This document shows, piece after piece, positions 1-8,338 of a stretch of DNA of 64,000 bases. The notes below the pieces were generated by a model. That model saw only the letters and a list, made by a program, of their open reading frames with translations, made no database searches and was not told where the DNA came from. Positions within the stretch are counted from its first letter, which is position 1, and the number at the start of each line of letters is the position of its first letter. The DNA comes from an uncultured bacterium (lineage in GTDB: Bacteria; Actinomycetota; Coriobacteriia; Coriobacteriales; Coriobacteriaceae), in contig CAJMMD010000009.1 in assembly GCA_905214465.1 (NCBI GenBank), positions 13,326 to 77,325 on the forward strand. The letters run 5' to 3'. The translations under genes and the position numbers were made by a program.

Positions 1-261
1 TATTTTGAGATTGGTCGACAGGCGATTCAGACGGCCCAGGCGCTGCGTCGTGTGCTGCACGAGCGCGGCTACCAGTTCTTTTTGGAGACGCCCACAAACC
101 AGCAGTTCGTGATTTTGCCCAACGAGGACATGGCCCGCATTCGCGAGCATGCGGCGATCGAGTACTGGGAAAAGTACGACGATACCCACACGGTGGTGCG
201 CTTTTGCACCAGCTGGGCCACGACGCAGGAGGACATCGACGCGCTGGCGGCTGTCCTGTAG
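1..261 (+). CDS. Low-specificity L-threonine aldolase, C-terminal part (partial)
   Basis: The reading frame is open from base 1 and stops at 259-261, so only the last 86 residues of a gene beginning outside the window are present. The terminal stretch VVRFCTSWATTQEDIDAL matches the C-terminal small domain of PLP-dependent low-specificity threonine aldolases (beta-eliminating lyase family), which cleave L-threonine or L-allo-threonine to glycine and acetaldehyde. The catalytic lysine and PLP site lie upstream and cannot be checked. A related aromatic amino-acid beta-eliminating lyase is possible but less likely. A strong terminator follows directly. Confidence 0.7.
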   Translation, partial: YFEIGRQAIQTAQALRRVLHERGYQFFLETPTNQQFVILPNEDMARIREHAAIEYWEKYDDTHTVVRFCTSWATTQEDIDALAAVL

Positions 262-280
262 CCTGATGTAATGACGAGGG

Positions 281-321
281 GCCGCCTTGCGCTGGGTTTG
301 GCGCAAGGCGGCCTTTGTTTT
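281..321 (+). terminator. Rho-independent terminator after threonine aldolase
   Basis: GCCGCCTTGCGC pairs with GCGCAAGGCGGC around a short loop and is followed by a T-rich tract (CTTTGTTTTT). It closes the aldolase transcript and precedes the acetyltransferase start. Confidence 0.85.
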
Positions 322-338
322 TGAGAGAGAAGGGTTGT

Positions 339-920
339 ATGACCGAGATGTCCGAGCCGGCGATTCGCCTGGCGACGCCCGAAGACGCGCCGGCGTTGCT
401 TGCCATCTATGAGCCGTATGTGCGCCAGACGGCGATTACCTGCGAATACGAGGTGCCGAGCGTTGAGGAGTTCGCCGGGCGCATCGAGCGTACGCTCAAG
501 CGCTATCCGTATCTGGTGATGGAGCTGGACGGGCGTCCGGTAGGCTATGCCTATGCGAGTCCGCTCAACAGCCGCGAGGCATACGACTGGTCGGTCGAGA
601 CGTCGATTTACCTGGCACGCGACGTGCGCCACGGCGGGCTGGGCCGCAAGCTGCACGATGCGCTCAAGCAGTGCCTGATCGCGATGGGCATCACCAACAT
701 GTGCGCGCTCATCGCCGTGCCGCACGACAAGGACGACGAGTATCTAACGCACAACAGCCAGGACTTCCATGCCCATATGGGATATCGCTTGGTGGGTGCT
801 TTCGACCGCTGTGCCCAAAAGTTCGGCCGCTGGTACGACATGTGCTGGATGGAGCTGGTCCTGGCCGAGCGCACCCCCAACCAGCCCAAACCAACCTGGT
901 TCCCCGACCTCCTCGCCTAA
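339..920 (+). CDS. GNAT-family N-acetyltransferase (phosphinothricin acetyltransferase-like)
   Basis: A 193-residue cytosolic protein. The opening IRLATPEDAPALLAIYEPYV, the central GYAYASPL strand and the region around RHGGLGRKLHDALKQ (the acetyl-CoA pyrophosphate loop, variant of R/QxxGxG/A) are typical of the PAT/MnaT branch of GNAT enzymes. The aromatic-rich C-terminus with GRWYDMCWMEL is also typical. These enzymes acetylate amino groups of small molecules such as amino-acid analogues; the substrate here is unknown. ATG 339 is chosen because GAGAGAAGG sits 5-6 bases upstream. An upstream in-frame TTG lies inside the preceding terminator tail. A palindrome directly follows the stop codon. 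Confidence 0.8.
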   Translation: MTEMSEPAIRLATPEDAPALLAIYEPYVRQTAITCEYEVPSVEEFAGRIERTLKRYPYLVMELDGRPVGYAYASPLNSREAYDWSVETSIYLARDVRHGGLGRKLHDALKQCLIAMGITNMCALIAVPHDKDDEYLTHNSQDFHAHMGYRLVGAFDRCAQKFGRWYDMCWMELVLAERTPNQPKPTWFPDLLA

Positions 921-957
921 AACCACCACAAAGGTGCCTATCCCCATTGTGGTGGTT
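921..957. repeat. Palindrome between convergent genes (REP-like/bidirectional terminator)
   Basis: AACCACCACA and TGTGGTGGTT form a 10-bp stem around a core AAGGTGCCTATCCCCAT. The core and layout match the palindrome at 19325-19361 (core AAAGGGGCCTGTCCCCTTT). It lies between the convergent acetyltransferase and GntR genes and touches the GntR stop codon, so it may end both transcripts. Confidence 0.7.
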
Positions 958-1678
958 AGCCGATGGGCTCGGTGTATTTGGCGCGGTCGGTGCGCTGGAT
1001 GCGCTTGGAGATATGGAGCGGGCGGCCGTCGGTGTCGTAGACGTAGTCGGTGATTAGGATCAGCGCCTGCCCGCGCTCGACGTTGAGCAAAAACGCCTCG
1101 TTTTGCGAGGCATAGCACACCTCAAAGGTCTTATGCCCCTGCGCCGGCGTACGATGGAACTCCTGGCGCAGCGTGGCGTAGAGCGAACCGTTGATATCGC
1201 GATCGATGAGCGACCCAAAGCTTGGCGGCAGATAGGTGGTCTCCAGGCACAGCGGCGCGTCGTCCAGGTAGCGCAGGCGGACAAGTTTGACGAGCTTGCT
1301 GCCCGCGGCGGCGTCAAAGAACTTAGCTATGCTGCCGGCCGCCTTGGTAAAGCCCGAGTCCACCGTGCGCGTGGTGGGCTTCATGCCCTGGCCTTCGACC
1401 TGCTTGGTATAGCTCGAAAACACCAGGTTGTTCTCGTGGAGCGCGGGCGTGTCGGCCACAAAGGTGCCACGTCCGCGCTCGGTGCGCACCAGGCCCTCGT
1501 CAACTAACACCTTAAGCGCGTGGCGCACGGTGCTGCGCGACAGCCCCGATTCGTCCATGAGCTCCATCTCGGACGGCAGCTTGTCTCCGCGTGCGTAGGT
1601 GCCGGCGGCGATGCGGTCACGCAGCGTACTCGCCAGACGCTCGTATTGGGCCAAGTTCTTTTTTGACGAAGTGCTCAT
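956..1678 (-). CDS. GntR-family transcriptional regulator with UTRA ligand domain
   Basis: 240 residues. An N-terminal winged HTH (about 12-75) carries LPSEMELMDESGLSRSTVRH and the wing motif RGRGTFVA. A UTRA effector domain (about 95-235) ends in a degenerate ALILITDYVYDTDGRPL strand. HutC-subfamily regulators of this type repress sugar or amine catabolic genes and release DNA when a phosphorylated substrate binds UTRA. It is divergent from the SIS-domain gene at 1884, with 205 bp between them. That gap holds several TTGTATGC/GCATACAA half-sites, so it most likely controls both itself and that deglycase. The ligand is inferred to be the deglycase substrate. Confidence 0.9.
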   Translation of the reverse strand: MSTSSKKNLAQYERLASTLRDRIAAGTYARGDKLPSEMELMDESGLSRSTVRHALKVLVDEGLVRTERGRGTFVADTPALHENNLVFSSYTKQVEGQGMKPTTRTVDSGFTKAAGSIAKFFDAAAGSKLVKLVRLRYLDDAPLCLETTYLPPSFGSLIDRDINGSLYATLRQEFHRTPAQGHKTFEVCYASQNEAFLLNVERGQALILITDYVYDTDGRPLHISKRIQRTDRAKYTEPIG

Positions 1679-1694
1679 GCGAACAACCTATATC

Positions 1695-1845
1695 TAACTT
1701 GTATGCTTACTGAACCAAGCATGTATCCAACATGACAACAAAACCGCTGGTAATGGATTGTCGAAAACTTTACCAGCAAAATTTCTAAGACAAATATAGC
1801 ATACAACTAGTCGACATAACCAAAACGTGTATGTAACTTGTATGC
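1695..1845. promoter_or_regulatory. Candidate GntR operators between divergent GntR and SIS genes
   Basis: TAACTTGTATGC occurs twice, at 1695-1706 and 1834-1845, and its core appears inverted as GCATACAA at 1799-1806. The AT-rich gap also carries related GCATGTAT at 1719-1726. Repeated half-sites flanking divergent promoters fit operators for the adjacent regulator (956-1678). The binding assignment is an inference. Confidence 0.55.
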
Positions 1846-1883
1846 CATCGAGAGCATCAAACGAGAAGAAAGGCTGATGCACG

Positions 1884-2876
1884 ATGACTACTCAGGAACA
1901 GGTTAAGGACGTCGTCTCCCAGGTTTTGGCTGACAAGGCAGACAAGGGCGGCATCAAGCGCGTCGTGTGGATTGGCGCCGGCGGATCCAACGGCGGCAAC
2001 TATCCTGCCCAGTACTTTATGGAGCACGAGGCCACGCAGGTCGTGAGCTCCAGTTACACCAGCAACGAGTTCGTGCATGCCACCCCGGCCTACGTCAACG
2101 AGAACACCCTGGCCGTCGTCGTGTCCATGCGCGGCACCAAGGAGACCATCGTCGCCGCCCAGGTCGCCAAGGACCACGGCGCCAGCACCATCGCCATCTA
2201 TGTTGACGAGTCCGGCCTCACCGAGGTCTGCGACTACAAGATCCAGTATGACAGCCTGGCCGTTGACGAGTCCTGCATGGGCCGTACCAACTCCGCCGTC
2301 GTGACCATGATCGCCATGGAGCTCACGCAGCAGACCGAGGGCTATGCCGAGTACGAGACCGCTATGGCCGCTTTCGACCTGGTCGACCCCATCTATCGCA
2401 AGGCCGTCGAGTACACCCGTCCGCTCGCTGCCAAGTGGGCCGAGCAGAACGCCGACAAGCCCTGCATCAACGTCATGGCTCAGGGCCCGCTCTTTGGTGC
2501 CGCCTACGTCTTTAGCATCTGCAATGTGCAGGAGATGCTGCAGATCGACTCCTGCACCATCAACACCTGCGACTTCTTCCACGGCCCCTTCGAGATCCTG
2601 GACAAGCGCACCTCGCTGTTCCAGCTCATCAGCGTCGGCCGCAGCCGCTGCAACGACGAGCGCGGCATCCGTTTCGTCAACCAGTACGGTGGCGATCGCG
2701 TCTATCAGCTCGACGCCAAGGAGCTTGGCCTCAACGACATCAAGGACAGCGTGAGCGAATACTTCAACCACCTGATCTTTGCCCCGATCCTCAACAACGT
2801 CTACATGCGTGCGCTCTCCGCCGTCACCCACAAGGATTACATGACGCGCCGTTACATGTGGAAGCTGGATTACTAA
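1884..2876 (+). CDS. SIS-domain sugar-phosphate deglycase/isomerase, FrlB/GfrF-like (copy 1)
   Basis: 330 residues with two SIS folds. The N-terminal half has the phosphosugar loop WIGAGGSNGGNYP (about 31-43) and VVSMRGTKETIVAA (about 79-92). The C-terminal half has the FHGPFE active-site motif (CDFFHGPFEI) and the family-typical end RRYMWKLDY. E. coli FrlB and Salmonella GfrE/GfrF share this layout. They split fructoselysine- or glucoselysine-6-phosphate into glucose-6-phosphate and lysine. The start ATG is preceded by AAGAAAGG. The gene is monocistronic behind a divergent GntR regulator, so its substrate may differ from those of the PTS-linked copies. The deglycase role is inferred from family; AgaS-like isomerase activity is an alternative. 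Confidence 0.75.
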   Translation: MTTQEQVKDVVSQVLADKADKGGIKRVVWIGAGGSNGGNYPAQYFMEHEATQVVSSSYTSNEFVHATPAYVNENTLAVVVSMRGTKETIVAAQVAKDHGASTIAIYVDESGLTEVCDYKIQYDSLAVDESCMGRTNSAVVTMIAMELTQQTEGYAEYETAMAAFDLVDPIYRKAVEYTRPLAAKWAEQNADKPCINVMAQGPLFGAAYVFSICNVQEMLQIDSCTINTCDFFHGPFEILDKRTSLFQLISVGRSRCNDERGIRFVNQYGGDRVYQLDAKELGLNDIKDSVSEYFNHLIFAPILNNVYMRALSAVTHKDYMTRRYMWKLDY

Positions 2877-2912
2877 GGGATAGAGCGGCCTAACAGCCCA
2901 ATACCCCTCATG

Positions 2913-2979
2913 AGTTGCGGTGGAATAGTTCCTGTTTGGGAGCGTGAAGCCTCTGTTTGAGAACTATTTCACCGCAACT
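2913..2979. repeat. Long imperfect inverted repeat downstream of SIS gene
   Basis: The 18-bp arm AGTTGCGGTGGAATAGTT (2913-2930) pairs with 2962-2979 at 17 of 18 positions. It is followed at about 2990 by CTTGGGGACGTTCCC, a motif that recurs at 11398. No T-tract is present, so this looks like a repeat hairpin rather than a plain terminator. Confidence 0.6.
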
Positions 2980-3079
2980 GCTAGAGCGGCACTTGGGGAC
3001 GTTCCCTTTCTGCCGGCACCTGCGACACTCCTTGTTTCAAGAGATTTCCCGTTTGCCGATTTGTGCCTTGAAAAATGTA

Positions 3080-3095
3080 TATAACGACTATAACG
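3080..3095 (+). promoter_or_regulatory. TATAACG direct repeat upstream of DMT permease
   Basis: TATAACG occurs twice, nine bases apart (3080-3086, 3089-3095), 40 bases before the TTG start. The same half-site (as CGTTAT/ATAACG) precedes the PTS gene at 4402 and the GntR gene at 10434, suggesting a shared regulator. Confidence 0.4.
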
Positions 3096-3135
3096 TAGTG
3101 TGAAACATATTGGAAACAATACCGAGGAGGCTGCG

Positions 3136-4218
3136 TTGAAGAAAAGCAATCTGGGCTATGTGCTGGTGCTGATCGCCGCGCTTATGTGGGGCAGCATCGG
3201 AATCTTTGTAAACGGCATCTCGGCCATGGGCGTTACGTCCCAGAGTATGGCTGCCTTTCGCTTGTTGGTCGGAGCGCTTATCTTGGCGCCGGTCCTGATG
3301 TTTATGGGCTGCCGTCCGGGTGAGGGGTCTACCGTGGCTCAGGGTCCGCTGGCCCTGTTCAAGGCAAGCCCTAAAGAGCTTGTTTCCTGCGCGCTTGTCG
3401 GTATCGTCGGTTTGGCCGCCGCCAACACTTGCTATTACGAGTGTATGGGCGAGGTGGGCATGTCCACGGCCTCGGTGCTGCTCTATACCTCGCCGGTGTT
3501 TGGCGTCGTGCTCGGCCGCGTGCTTTATCGCGAGGACGTGACCCCCAACAAGCTCGTTGCCATCGCTTTTAACATAGGGGGCTGTGTACTTGCAGTAACT
3601 AATGGCGACCTTTCCGGTTTCCATTTTTCGGTTTGGGGCGTCACGTCGGGCGTGATTGCAGGCTTTTGTGGGGCGTCGCTCGCGGTGTTTAGCCGGATAG
3701 CAACCAAGACGGTCCACCCGCTGGCTGTCACGTTTTGGGGCCTTGTTTTTGGCGGTGCGGTTATGGCGGCTATCGCGGCTCCGTGGCCGGATGTCGCCGC
3801 GGCAATGTCGCCACAGCTGCTGCTGCTGTTCCTTGGCTTTGGACTCATCCCCACAGCCGTGGCTTACATCTTATATATGCAGGGTCTGTCCATGGGGCTC
3901 GAGACATCGAAAGTTCCCGTCGTAATGTCTTTCGAGACGGTCGTCACCGTACTGGTGGGCATTGGTGTCTATGCCGAGTCCGCCGGCGCGATCAAGGTCC
4001 TGGGTATTGTGCTGGTGCTCATGTCCATCCTGATTATGAACACCGACTTCTCCAAGCTGCGCAACAGCGTATTTGTCGGTCATGTCGCTGAGAGCATGAC
4101 CTTTAAGCCCAACGCGTGGTGGACGGAGAAAACGCAGGACATGGATCTGTTTAAGGAGCGCACCGGCATCGCGCTGGAACCCACCGTGCAGGAAAGCCCC
4201 TGGTACTTCGTGCGATAG
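3136..4218 (+). CDS. DMT-superfamily (EamA) permease
   Basis: 360 residues with about ten hydrophobic segments arranged as two EamA repeats. The first begins LVLIAALMWGSIGIFVNGIS; the second lies near GVIAGFCGASLAVFSRI and GFGLIPTAVAYILYMQGL. EamA transporters move small metabolites, often exporting amino acids. The TTG start at 3136 is chosen because GAGGAGG sits 5 bases upstream; an earlier in-frame GTG at 3100 lacks a ribosome site. A soluble tail of about 50 residues after the last helix (ending ESPWYFVR) is longer than usual. Its position between a deglycase and a PTS, with a shared TATAACG upstream motif, makes export of a released amine (for example lysine) possible, but nothing shows the substrate. 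Confidence 0.75.
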   Translation: MKKSNLGYVLVLIAALMWGSIGIFVNGISAMGVTSQSMAAFRLLVGALILAPVLMFMGCRPGEGSTVAQGPLALFKASPKELVSCALVGIVGLAAANTCYYECMGEVGMSTASVLLYTSPVFGVVLGRVLYREDVTPNKLVAIAFNIGGCVLAVTNGDLSGFHFSVWGVTSGVIAGFCGASLAVFSRIATKTVHPLAVTFWGLVFGGAVMAAIAAPWPDVAAAMSPQLLLLFLGFGLIPTAVAYILYMQGLSMGLETSKVPVVMSFETVVTVLVGIGVYAESAGAIKVLGIVLVLMSILIMNTDFSKLRNSVFVGHVAESMTFKPNAWWTEKTQDMDLFKERTGIALEPTVQESPWYFVR

Positions 4219-4366
4219 GGGATTGCGCGCAGGGTCCGACTTGGGGTTATCCCGCCAGTGCCGGCCTGCCCAGCCCCAACGTTTCAAGTACGTTAAACCC
4301 GTCAACGGTCGATTTTCACCCGCGAACGGTCTTTATACTAATTAGCAATATCCGCAACGTATAAGA

Positions 4367-4385
4367 CGTTATAATGACCATAACG
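4367..4385 (+). promoter_or_regulatory. CGTTAT-N7-ATAACG palindrome upstream of PTS operon 1
   Basis: CGTTAT (4367-4372) and ATAACG (4380-4385) form an inverted pair just ahead of the ribosome-binding site of the EIIAB gene. The half-site matches those at 3080-3095 and 10385-10390. A GntR operator is likely; the cognate regulator is probably the one at 10434. Confidence 0.45.
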
Positions 4386-4401
4386 AAAAGGAGGAGGCAA
4401 G

Positions 4402-5325
4402 ATGAATCAGATCATTCTCGCATCTCATGGCGGCCTGGCCGCAGGCGCCAAAGACACGCTCGAGATGGTTCTCGGTGACGTGTCGAACGTCCACGTCGTG
4501 TCGCTTGCTCGTGACGACAAGGAGCCCATCACCAACAAGGTGGACGCCATGATCGCCACGTTCAACGCGGACGACACCGTCTATGTGCTGACCGATATGC
4601 TCGGCAGCTCGGTCAACAACAGCATGGTCGAGCTTTCCCGCAACGGTGCGGCATTCACGGTGATCAGCGGTTTCAACATTCCGCTGGCACTGACGCTCGC
4701 TATGAGCCCCGCCCCCGTCAAGGGTGCCGAGCTCGCGGCCCTCATCAACGAGGCCCGCGCCGGTCTGACCAACCCCAACGCACCGGTCGAGGCTGCCGCG
4801 GCTCCCGCCAAGAAGGCTAAGGCGCCCCGTCACAGCTCCGGTCCCGCCAAGATCGTCCTCGCGCGTCTTGACTACCGTCTGCTGCACGGTCAGGTCGTCT
4901 TTACCTGGACCACCAAGGTTCAGGCCGAGCGCATCATCGTCGTCGACAACGCTGCCGCCAACGATGACATCAAGAAGGGCGCTCTTAAGCTGGCCAAGCC
5001 CCAGGGCGTGCGCCTGAACGTCTTCACCGTCGAGCGTGCCCTCGCCAAGATGGACAAGCTCAACACCCTCGGCGAGCGCGTCATGTTCGTCTTTGGCAAC
5101 ACGGCCGAGATGCTGCAGTTCTGCCAGGGTTACAAGCTCGACGCCATCAACCTGGGCGCCACCGCCAACCACGACGGTGCCGATCAGGTCGGCGGCAAGG
5201 ACAGCTCCGTCTTCTTCGACGCCACCCAGAAGGCCGACGTCAACCAGCTGCTCGACATGGGCATCAAGCTCTACGTCCAGCAGACCCCCACGTATCAGAG
5301 CGTCGACATCGACGCCAAGCTGTAA
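4402..5325 (+). CDS. PTS mannose-family fused EIIA-EIIB component
   Basis: 307 residues in two phosphotransfer domains. EIIA (about 1-125) starts MNQIILASHGGLAAG with phosphorylatable His9. A Pro/Ala/Lys linker (about 128-148) leads to EIIB (about 149-307), with ARLDYRLLHGQV placing the active His at residue 162. The protein carries phosphate from HPr via His9 and His162 to the sugar imported by EIIC/EIID, and it works on the inner face of the membrane. AAAAGGAGGAGG precedes the ATG. It is first in an operon with EIIC (36-bp gap) and EIID (13-bp gap). The second PTS in the window (23738-27634) has these domains as separate genes. The substrate is inferred to be a glycated amine because of the SIS neighbours. 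Confidence 0.93.
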   Translation: MNQIILASHGGLAAGAKDTLEMVLGDVSNVHVVSLARDDKEPITNKVDAMIATFNADDTVYVLTDMLGSSVNNSMVELSRNGAAFTVISGFNIPLALTLAMSPAPVKGAELAALINEARAGLTNPNAPVEAAAAPAKKAKAPRHSSGPAKIVLARLDYRLLHGQVVFTWTTKVQAERIIVVDNAAANDDIKKGALKLAKPQGVRLNVFTVERALAKMDKLNTLGERVMFVFGNTAEMLQFCQGYKLDAINLGATANHDGADQVGGKDSSVFFDATQKADVNQLLDMGIKLYVQQTPTYQSVDIDAKL

Positions 5326-5361
5326 TCAACCAGGCTTTTGCCTGACTGAAAGGAGAAGGGT

Positions 5362-6156
5362 ATGAATACGTTCATCAGTGCGGTGCTCGTCGGCCTCGTC
5401 GGCGTGTTCTGCATGTGGGACTCCCGCCTGCTCGGCCGTCTTAACTTCGAGCAGCCCCTCGTTGGCGCCACGCTCGTCGGTCTGCTGCTGGGCGATGTGC
5501 CCACCGGCCTTGCCGTCGGTGCCGCCGTCGAGCTCGTATCCATGGGCCTGGTGCAGGTCGGCGCCGCCGTTCCGCCCGATATGGTCCTGGGCGGCATCGT
5601 GGCAGCTGCCTTCGCGTGCCTGACCGATGCTTCCGCCGAGACCGCCATGACGATCGCCATCCCGGTCGCCGTCCTGGGTCAGCTCCTCGGCATCGTGTTC
5701 CGTTCCATCATCGCCGCCCTCACCCATGTGGCCGATAGCGCGATTGATAACGGCAAGTTCAAGACCGCCTACCGCATGCACATCTGCGCCGGCTCCGGTC
5801 TGTACGCCATCATGTACTTCCTGCCGATCTTCCTGGCCGTCTTTGTCGGTACCGACCTGGTCCAAGCCATCGTCAACATGGTTCCCGAGTGGCTGTCCGT
5901 TGGTCTGAACGTCTCGACCAAGATCATGACCGCCTACGGTCTGGCCCTGCTGCTCACCATGATGATCAAGAAGGGTATGACCCCGTTCCTGTTCATCGGT
6001 TTCCTGCTCGCCGCCTACCTCAACCTGTCCGTCATCGCGGTCGCTCTGATCGGTGTGTGCCTGGCTATCGTCTTCATGGGCTTCAAGTTCAACGGTTCCC
6101 ATGCAGCCGCCGGTGTCGATTCCGACTACGATCCGCTCGAAGACGACGAAGACTAA
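5362..6156 (+). CDS. PTS mannose-family EIIC permease component
   Basis: 264 residues, strongly hydrophobic, from MNTFISAVLVGLVGVFCMWD onward, with GDVPTGLAVGAAVELVSMGL and GAAVPPDMVLGGIV segments diagnostic of ManY/SorA-type EIIC proteins. Together with EIID it forms the transmembrane channel that binds and translocates the sugar. The C-terminus is a short acidic cytosolic tail (YDPLEDDED). The start has AAAGGAGAAGG upstream. It is the middle gene of PTS operon 1 and a paralog of the EIIC at 26013. Confidence 0.93.
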   Translation: MNTFISAVLVGLVGVFCMWDSRLLGRLNFEQPLVGATLVGLLLGDVPTGLAVGAAVELVSMGLVQVGAAVPPDMVLGGIVAAAFACLTDASAETAMTIAIPVAVLGQLLGIVFRSIIAALTHVADSAIDNGKFKTAYRMHICAGSGLYAIMYFLPIFLAVFVGTDLVQAIVNMVPEWLSVGLNVSTKIMTAYGLALLLTMMIKKGMTPFLFIGFLLAAYLNLSVIAVALIGVCLAIVFMGFKFNGSHAAAGVDSDYDPLEDDED

Positions 6157-6169
6157 GGAGGAACACACT

Positions 6170-7003
6170 ATGGCAACCGCAATCAAGGACGTGTCCCTGA
6201 ACAAGAAGGTCAGCCAGTTCTTCTGGCGCTCCTGGGCCATCCAGGCCTCTTGGAACTACGAGCGTCAGATGAACATGGGCTTCCTCTACGGCATGGTCCC
6301 CACGCTCGATCGCCTCTATCCGGACGAGTCCGACCCCAAGCAGCTCGCTGCTAAGAAAGAGGCTTACCACCGTCACATGGCGTTCTACAACTGCACCCCG
6401 CAGACGAGCGCTTTTGTCCTAGGCCTCGCCGCCTCCATGGAGGAGGAGTACGCCAAGGATCCCGAGAACTTCGATCCCGATTCGATTAACGCGGTCAAGA
6501 CCTCCCTCATGGGCCCGCTTTCCGGCATCGGTGACTCTTTCTTCCAGGGCACCATCCGCGTTATCGCCTTTGGCCTGGGCGTTCAGCTGGCTCAGCAGGG
6601 CTCCATCATGGGTCCGATCCTGGCCATGCTCATCTCCATCGTGCCCTCCGTGCTGATCACGTGGTTCGCTGCCAAGATCGGCTACCAGGGCGGCCACGAG
6701 TACCTGAGCAAGCTCCAGGGTGGCGACCTCATGGAGAAGCTCATGTATGTCTGCGGCATCGTGGGTCTTATGTCCGTGGGCGGCATGATCGCTACGCTGA
6801 TCGGCGCCACCACCCCGCTGCAGTTCGCTGACGGCACCGTCGTTATCCAGGACATCCTGGACGGCATGATGCCCCAGATGATCTCCCTTGGCCTCACCGG
6901 CCTTATGTACTGGCTCATCAAGAAGAACGTCAACACCGGTTGGCTTCTCGTGATCGCCATCGTGGGCGGCATCGCCCTCTCCGCGGCCGGCATCCTGGCC
7001 TAG
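6170..7003 (+). CDS. PTS mannose-family EIID component
   Basis: 277 residues. The soluble N-terminal region has FFWRSWAIQASWNYERQMN and GFLYGMVP, followed by SLMGPLSGIGDSFFQGT, all hallmarks of ManZ-type EIID. C-terminal membrane segments follow. It pairs with EIIC to form the permease. The ATG at 6170 is chosen for the AAGGAGG nine bases upstream, which overlaps the EIIC stop region; a longer upstream extension in this frame is only the shadow of EIIC. A 10-bp inverted repeat (7029-7059) follows the stop codon and probably ends the operon. Confidence 0.93.
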   Translation: MATAIKDVSLNKKVSQFFWRSWAIQASWNYERQMNMGFLYGMVPTLDRLYPDESDPKQLAAKKEAYHRHMAFYNCTPQTSAFVLGLAASMEEEYAKDPENFDPDSINAVKTSLMGPLSGIGDSFFQGTIRVIAFGLGVQLAQQGSIMGPILAMLISIVPSVLITWFAAKIGYQGGHEYLSKLQGGDLMEKLMYVCGIVGLMSVGGMIATLIGATTPLQFADGTVVIQDILDGMMPQMISLGLTGLMYWLIKKNVNTGWLLVIAIVGGIALSAAGILA

Positions 7004-7028
7004 TCGCGACCCAGCGCTTCCCCCGGGG

Positions 7029-7059
7029 GCCTGCCTGGCATCCCATACCCCAGGCAGGC
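7029..7059 (+). terminator. Hairpin after PTS operon 1
   Basis: GCCTGCCTGG (7029-7038) and CCAGGCAGGC (7050-7059) form a perfect 10-bp stem with an 11-base loop. The T-tract after it is weak (TTCC), so termination may be partial or Rho-assisted. Confidence 0.6.
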
Positions 7060-7073
7060 TTCCATCCCTAACA

Positions 7074-7102
7074 TGTGACAAAGGGATAGTCCCTTTGTCA
7101 CA
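7074..7102. repeat. Perfect palindrome TGTGACAAAGGGA-N3-TCCCTTTGTCACA
   Basis: Thirteen-base arms pair perfectly around a three-base centre. The AAAGGGA/TCCCTTT core matches the other REP-like palindromes (921, 18541, 19325). It lies between EIID and the next SIS gene. Confidence 0.75.
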
Positions 7103-7194
7103 TCCTCAACGGGCCGGCGACTCGGTCCTAACTACGGTAACCCTGCGAGCGTCCGGCAATGTGACGCCGCAACAAATCGAAAGGAATGTGTCAG

Positions 7195-8178
7195 ATGTAC
7201 GAGATCGACCTTAACCTCCCTAAGCAGATCGTCGCTGACGTCCTGTCCAACCACGAGATCCACAGCGTCGCTTTCGTCGGCTGCGGTGCTTCCATGTCCG
7301 ACCTTTACCCCGCCAAGTACTTCCTGGCCAACAACACGGACAAGCTGAACGTTCAGATCTTCACCGCTAACGAGTTCAACTACGACACGCCTTCCTGGGT
7401 CAACGAGCACACCTTCGTGATCACCTGCTCCCTCGGTGGCTCCACGCCCGAGACTGTCGAGGCCAACAAGACCGCCAAGAAGCACAACTGCCCGGTCGTC
7501 TCCCTTACCAACAAGGCTGGCTCCGCTCTGACCGTCGACGCCGACCACGTCATCGTTCACGGCTTCCACGCCAACTACGCTGCCAAGTGCGAGAAGCCCG
7601 GCTACGCCATCGCTCTTGCACTCGAGATCCTTCAGCAGACCGAAGGCTATGACCACTACGAGGACATGATCACCGGCCTCACCAACGTCTTCGAGCTCTG
7701 CGAGAACGCCGCTCAGTCCGCCAAGGGTCTTGCCAAGCAGTTCGCCCAGGACTTCAAGGACGACAAGATGATCTACTTCATGGCCTCCGGTGCCTCCGAG
7801 AAGATGGCTTATTCTCACGCCGCCTTCCTGTTCACCGAGATGCAGTGGATCGATGCCGCCGCCTACAACACCGGCGAGTACTTCCACGGCCCGTTCGAGG
7901 TTTCCACCGAGGGTAAGCCCTACGTCTTCTTCATGTCCGACGGTGCCACCCGTCCGATGGACGCCCGCGCCCTCACCTTCCTTAAGCGCATGGGCGCCAA
8001 GGTCGCTCTGATCGACTCCAAGGACTACGGTCTGGCCGACGCCGTGCCGGCAAGCGTCGTCACCTACTTCAACCCGCTGCTGCACCTCGCCGTTATGCGC
8101 GAGTACGGCAACCAGATCGCCGAGGCCCGTCAGCACCCGCTGACCATGCGTCGCTACATGTGGAAGCTTTCCTACTAA
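7195..8178 (+). CDS. SIS-domain sugar-phosphate deglycase, FrlB/GfrF-like (copy 2)
   Basis: 327 residues. The phosphosugar loop reads AFVGCGASMSDLYPAKYF near residue 30 and TCSLGGSTPETVEANK near 85. The active-site segment NTGEYFHGPFEV and the C-terminal RRYMWKLSY match copies 1 and 3. It should split a 6-phosphorylated glycated amine delivered by the upstream PTS into sugar phosphate and free amine. ATG 7195 is preferred because GAAAGGA lies 9 bases upstream; an in-frame ATG at 7186 abuts that site too closely. Two hairpins separate it from EIID, so it may be transcribed by read-through or its own promoter. A strong terminator follows. Confidence 0.8.
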   Translation: MYEIDLNLPKQIVADVLSNHEIHSVAFVGCGASMSDLYPAKYFLANNTDKLNVQIFTANEFNYDTPSWVNEHTFVITCSLGGSTPETVEANKTAKKHNCPVVSLTNKAGSALTVDADHVIVHGFHANYAAKCEKPGYAIALALEILQQTEGYDHYEDMITGLTNVFELCENAAQSAKGLAKQFAQDFKDDKMIYFMASGASEKMAYSHAAFLFTEMQWIDAAAYNTGEYFHGPFEVSTEGKPYVFFMSDGATRPMDARALTFLKRMGAKVALIDSKDYGLADAVPASVVTYFNPLLHLAVMREYGNQIAEARQHPLTMRRYMWKLSY

Positions 8179-8210
8179 TCACAAGTAAGTAGACCTTACA
8201 GGTTGATTGA

Positions 8211-8246
8211 GAGGGGATGGGGTTTGCGCCCCGTCCCCTTTTTTGC
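8211..8246 (+). terminator. Rho-independent terminator after SIS copy 2
   Basis: AGGGGATGGGG pairs with CCCCGTCCCCTT across a short loop and runs into TTTTTT. Confidence 0.88.
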
Positions 8247-8279
8247 TCTGGGGAGGGCGCGCCCGTCGCGCCGCAAAAC

Positions 8280-8323
8280 CCCAGATAAAACCTACCAAAA
8301 TAAACCTGTCCCTTTTTGGCGGG
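8280..8323. repeat. 44-bp dispersed repeat, copy A
   Basis: This segment contains ATAAACCTGTCCCTTTTTGG and is the reverse complement of 18541-18584 with two mismatches in 44 bases by eye. It carries the CCTGTCCCTTTTTGG core of the REP-like family and lies directly before the ribosome site of the HAD gene. Confidence 0.8.
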
Positions 8324-8338
8324 TGGGAGGAGATGCGT

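Noticed and set aside
7186..7194. ATG 7186 as start of SIS copy 2
   Set aside because: It directly abuts the GAAAGGA ribosome site; ATG 7195 has normal spacing.
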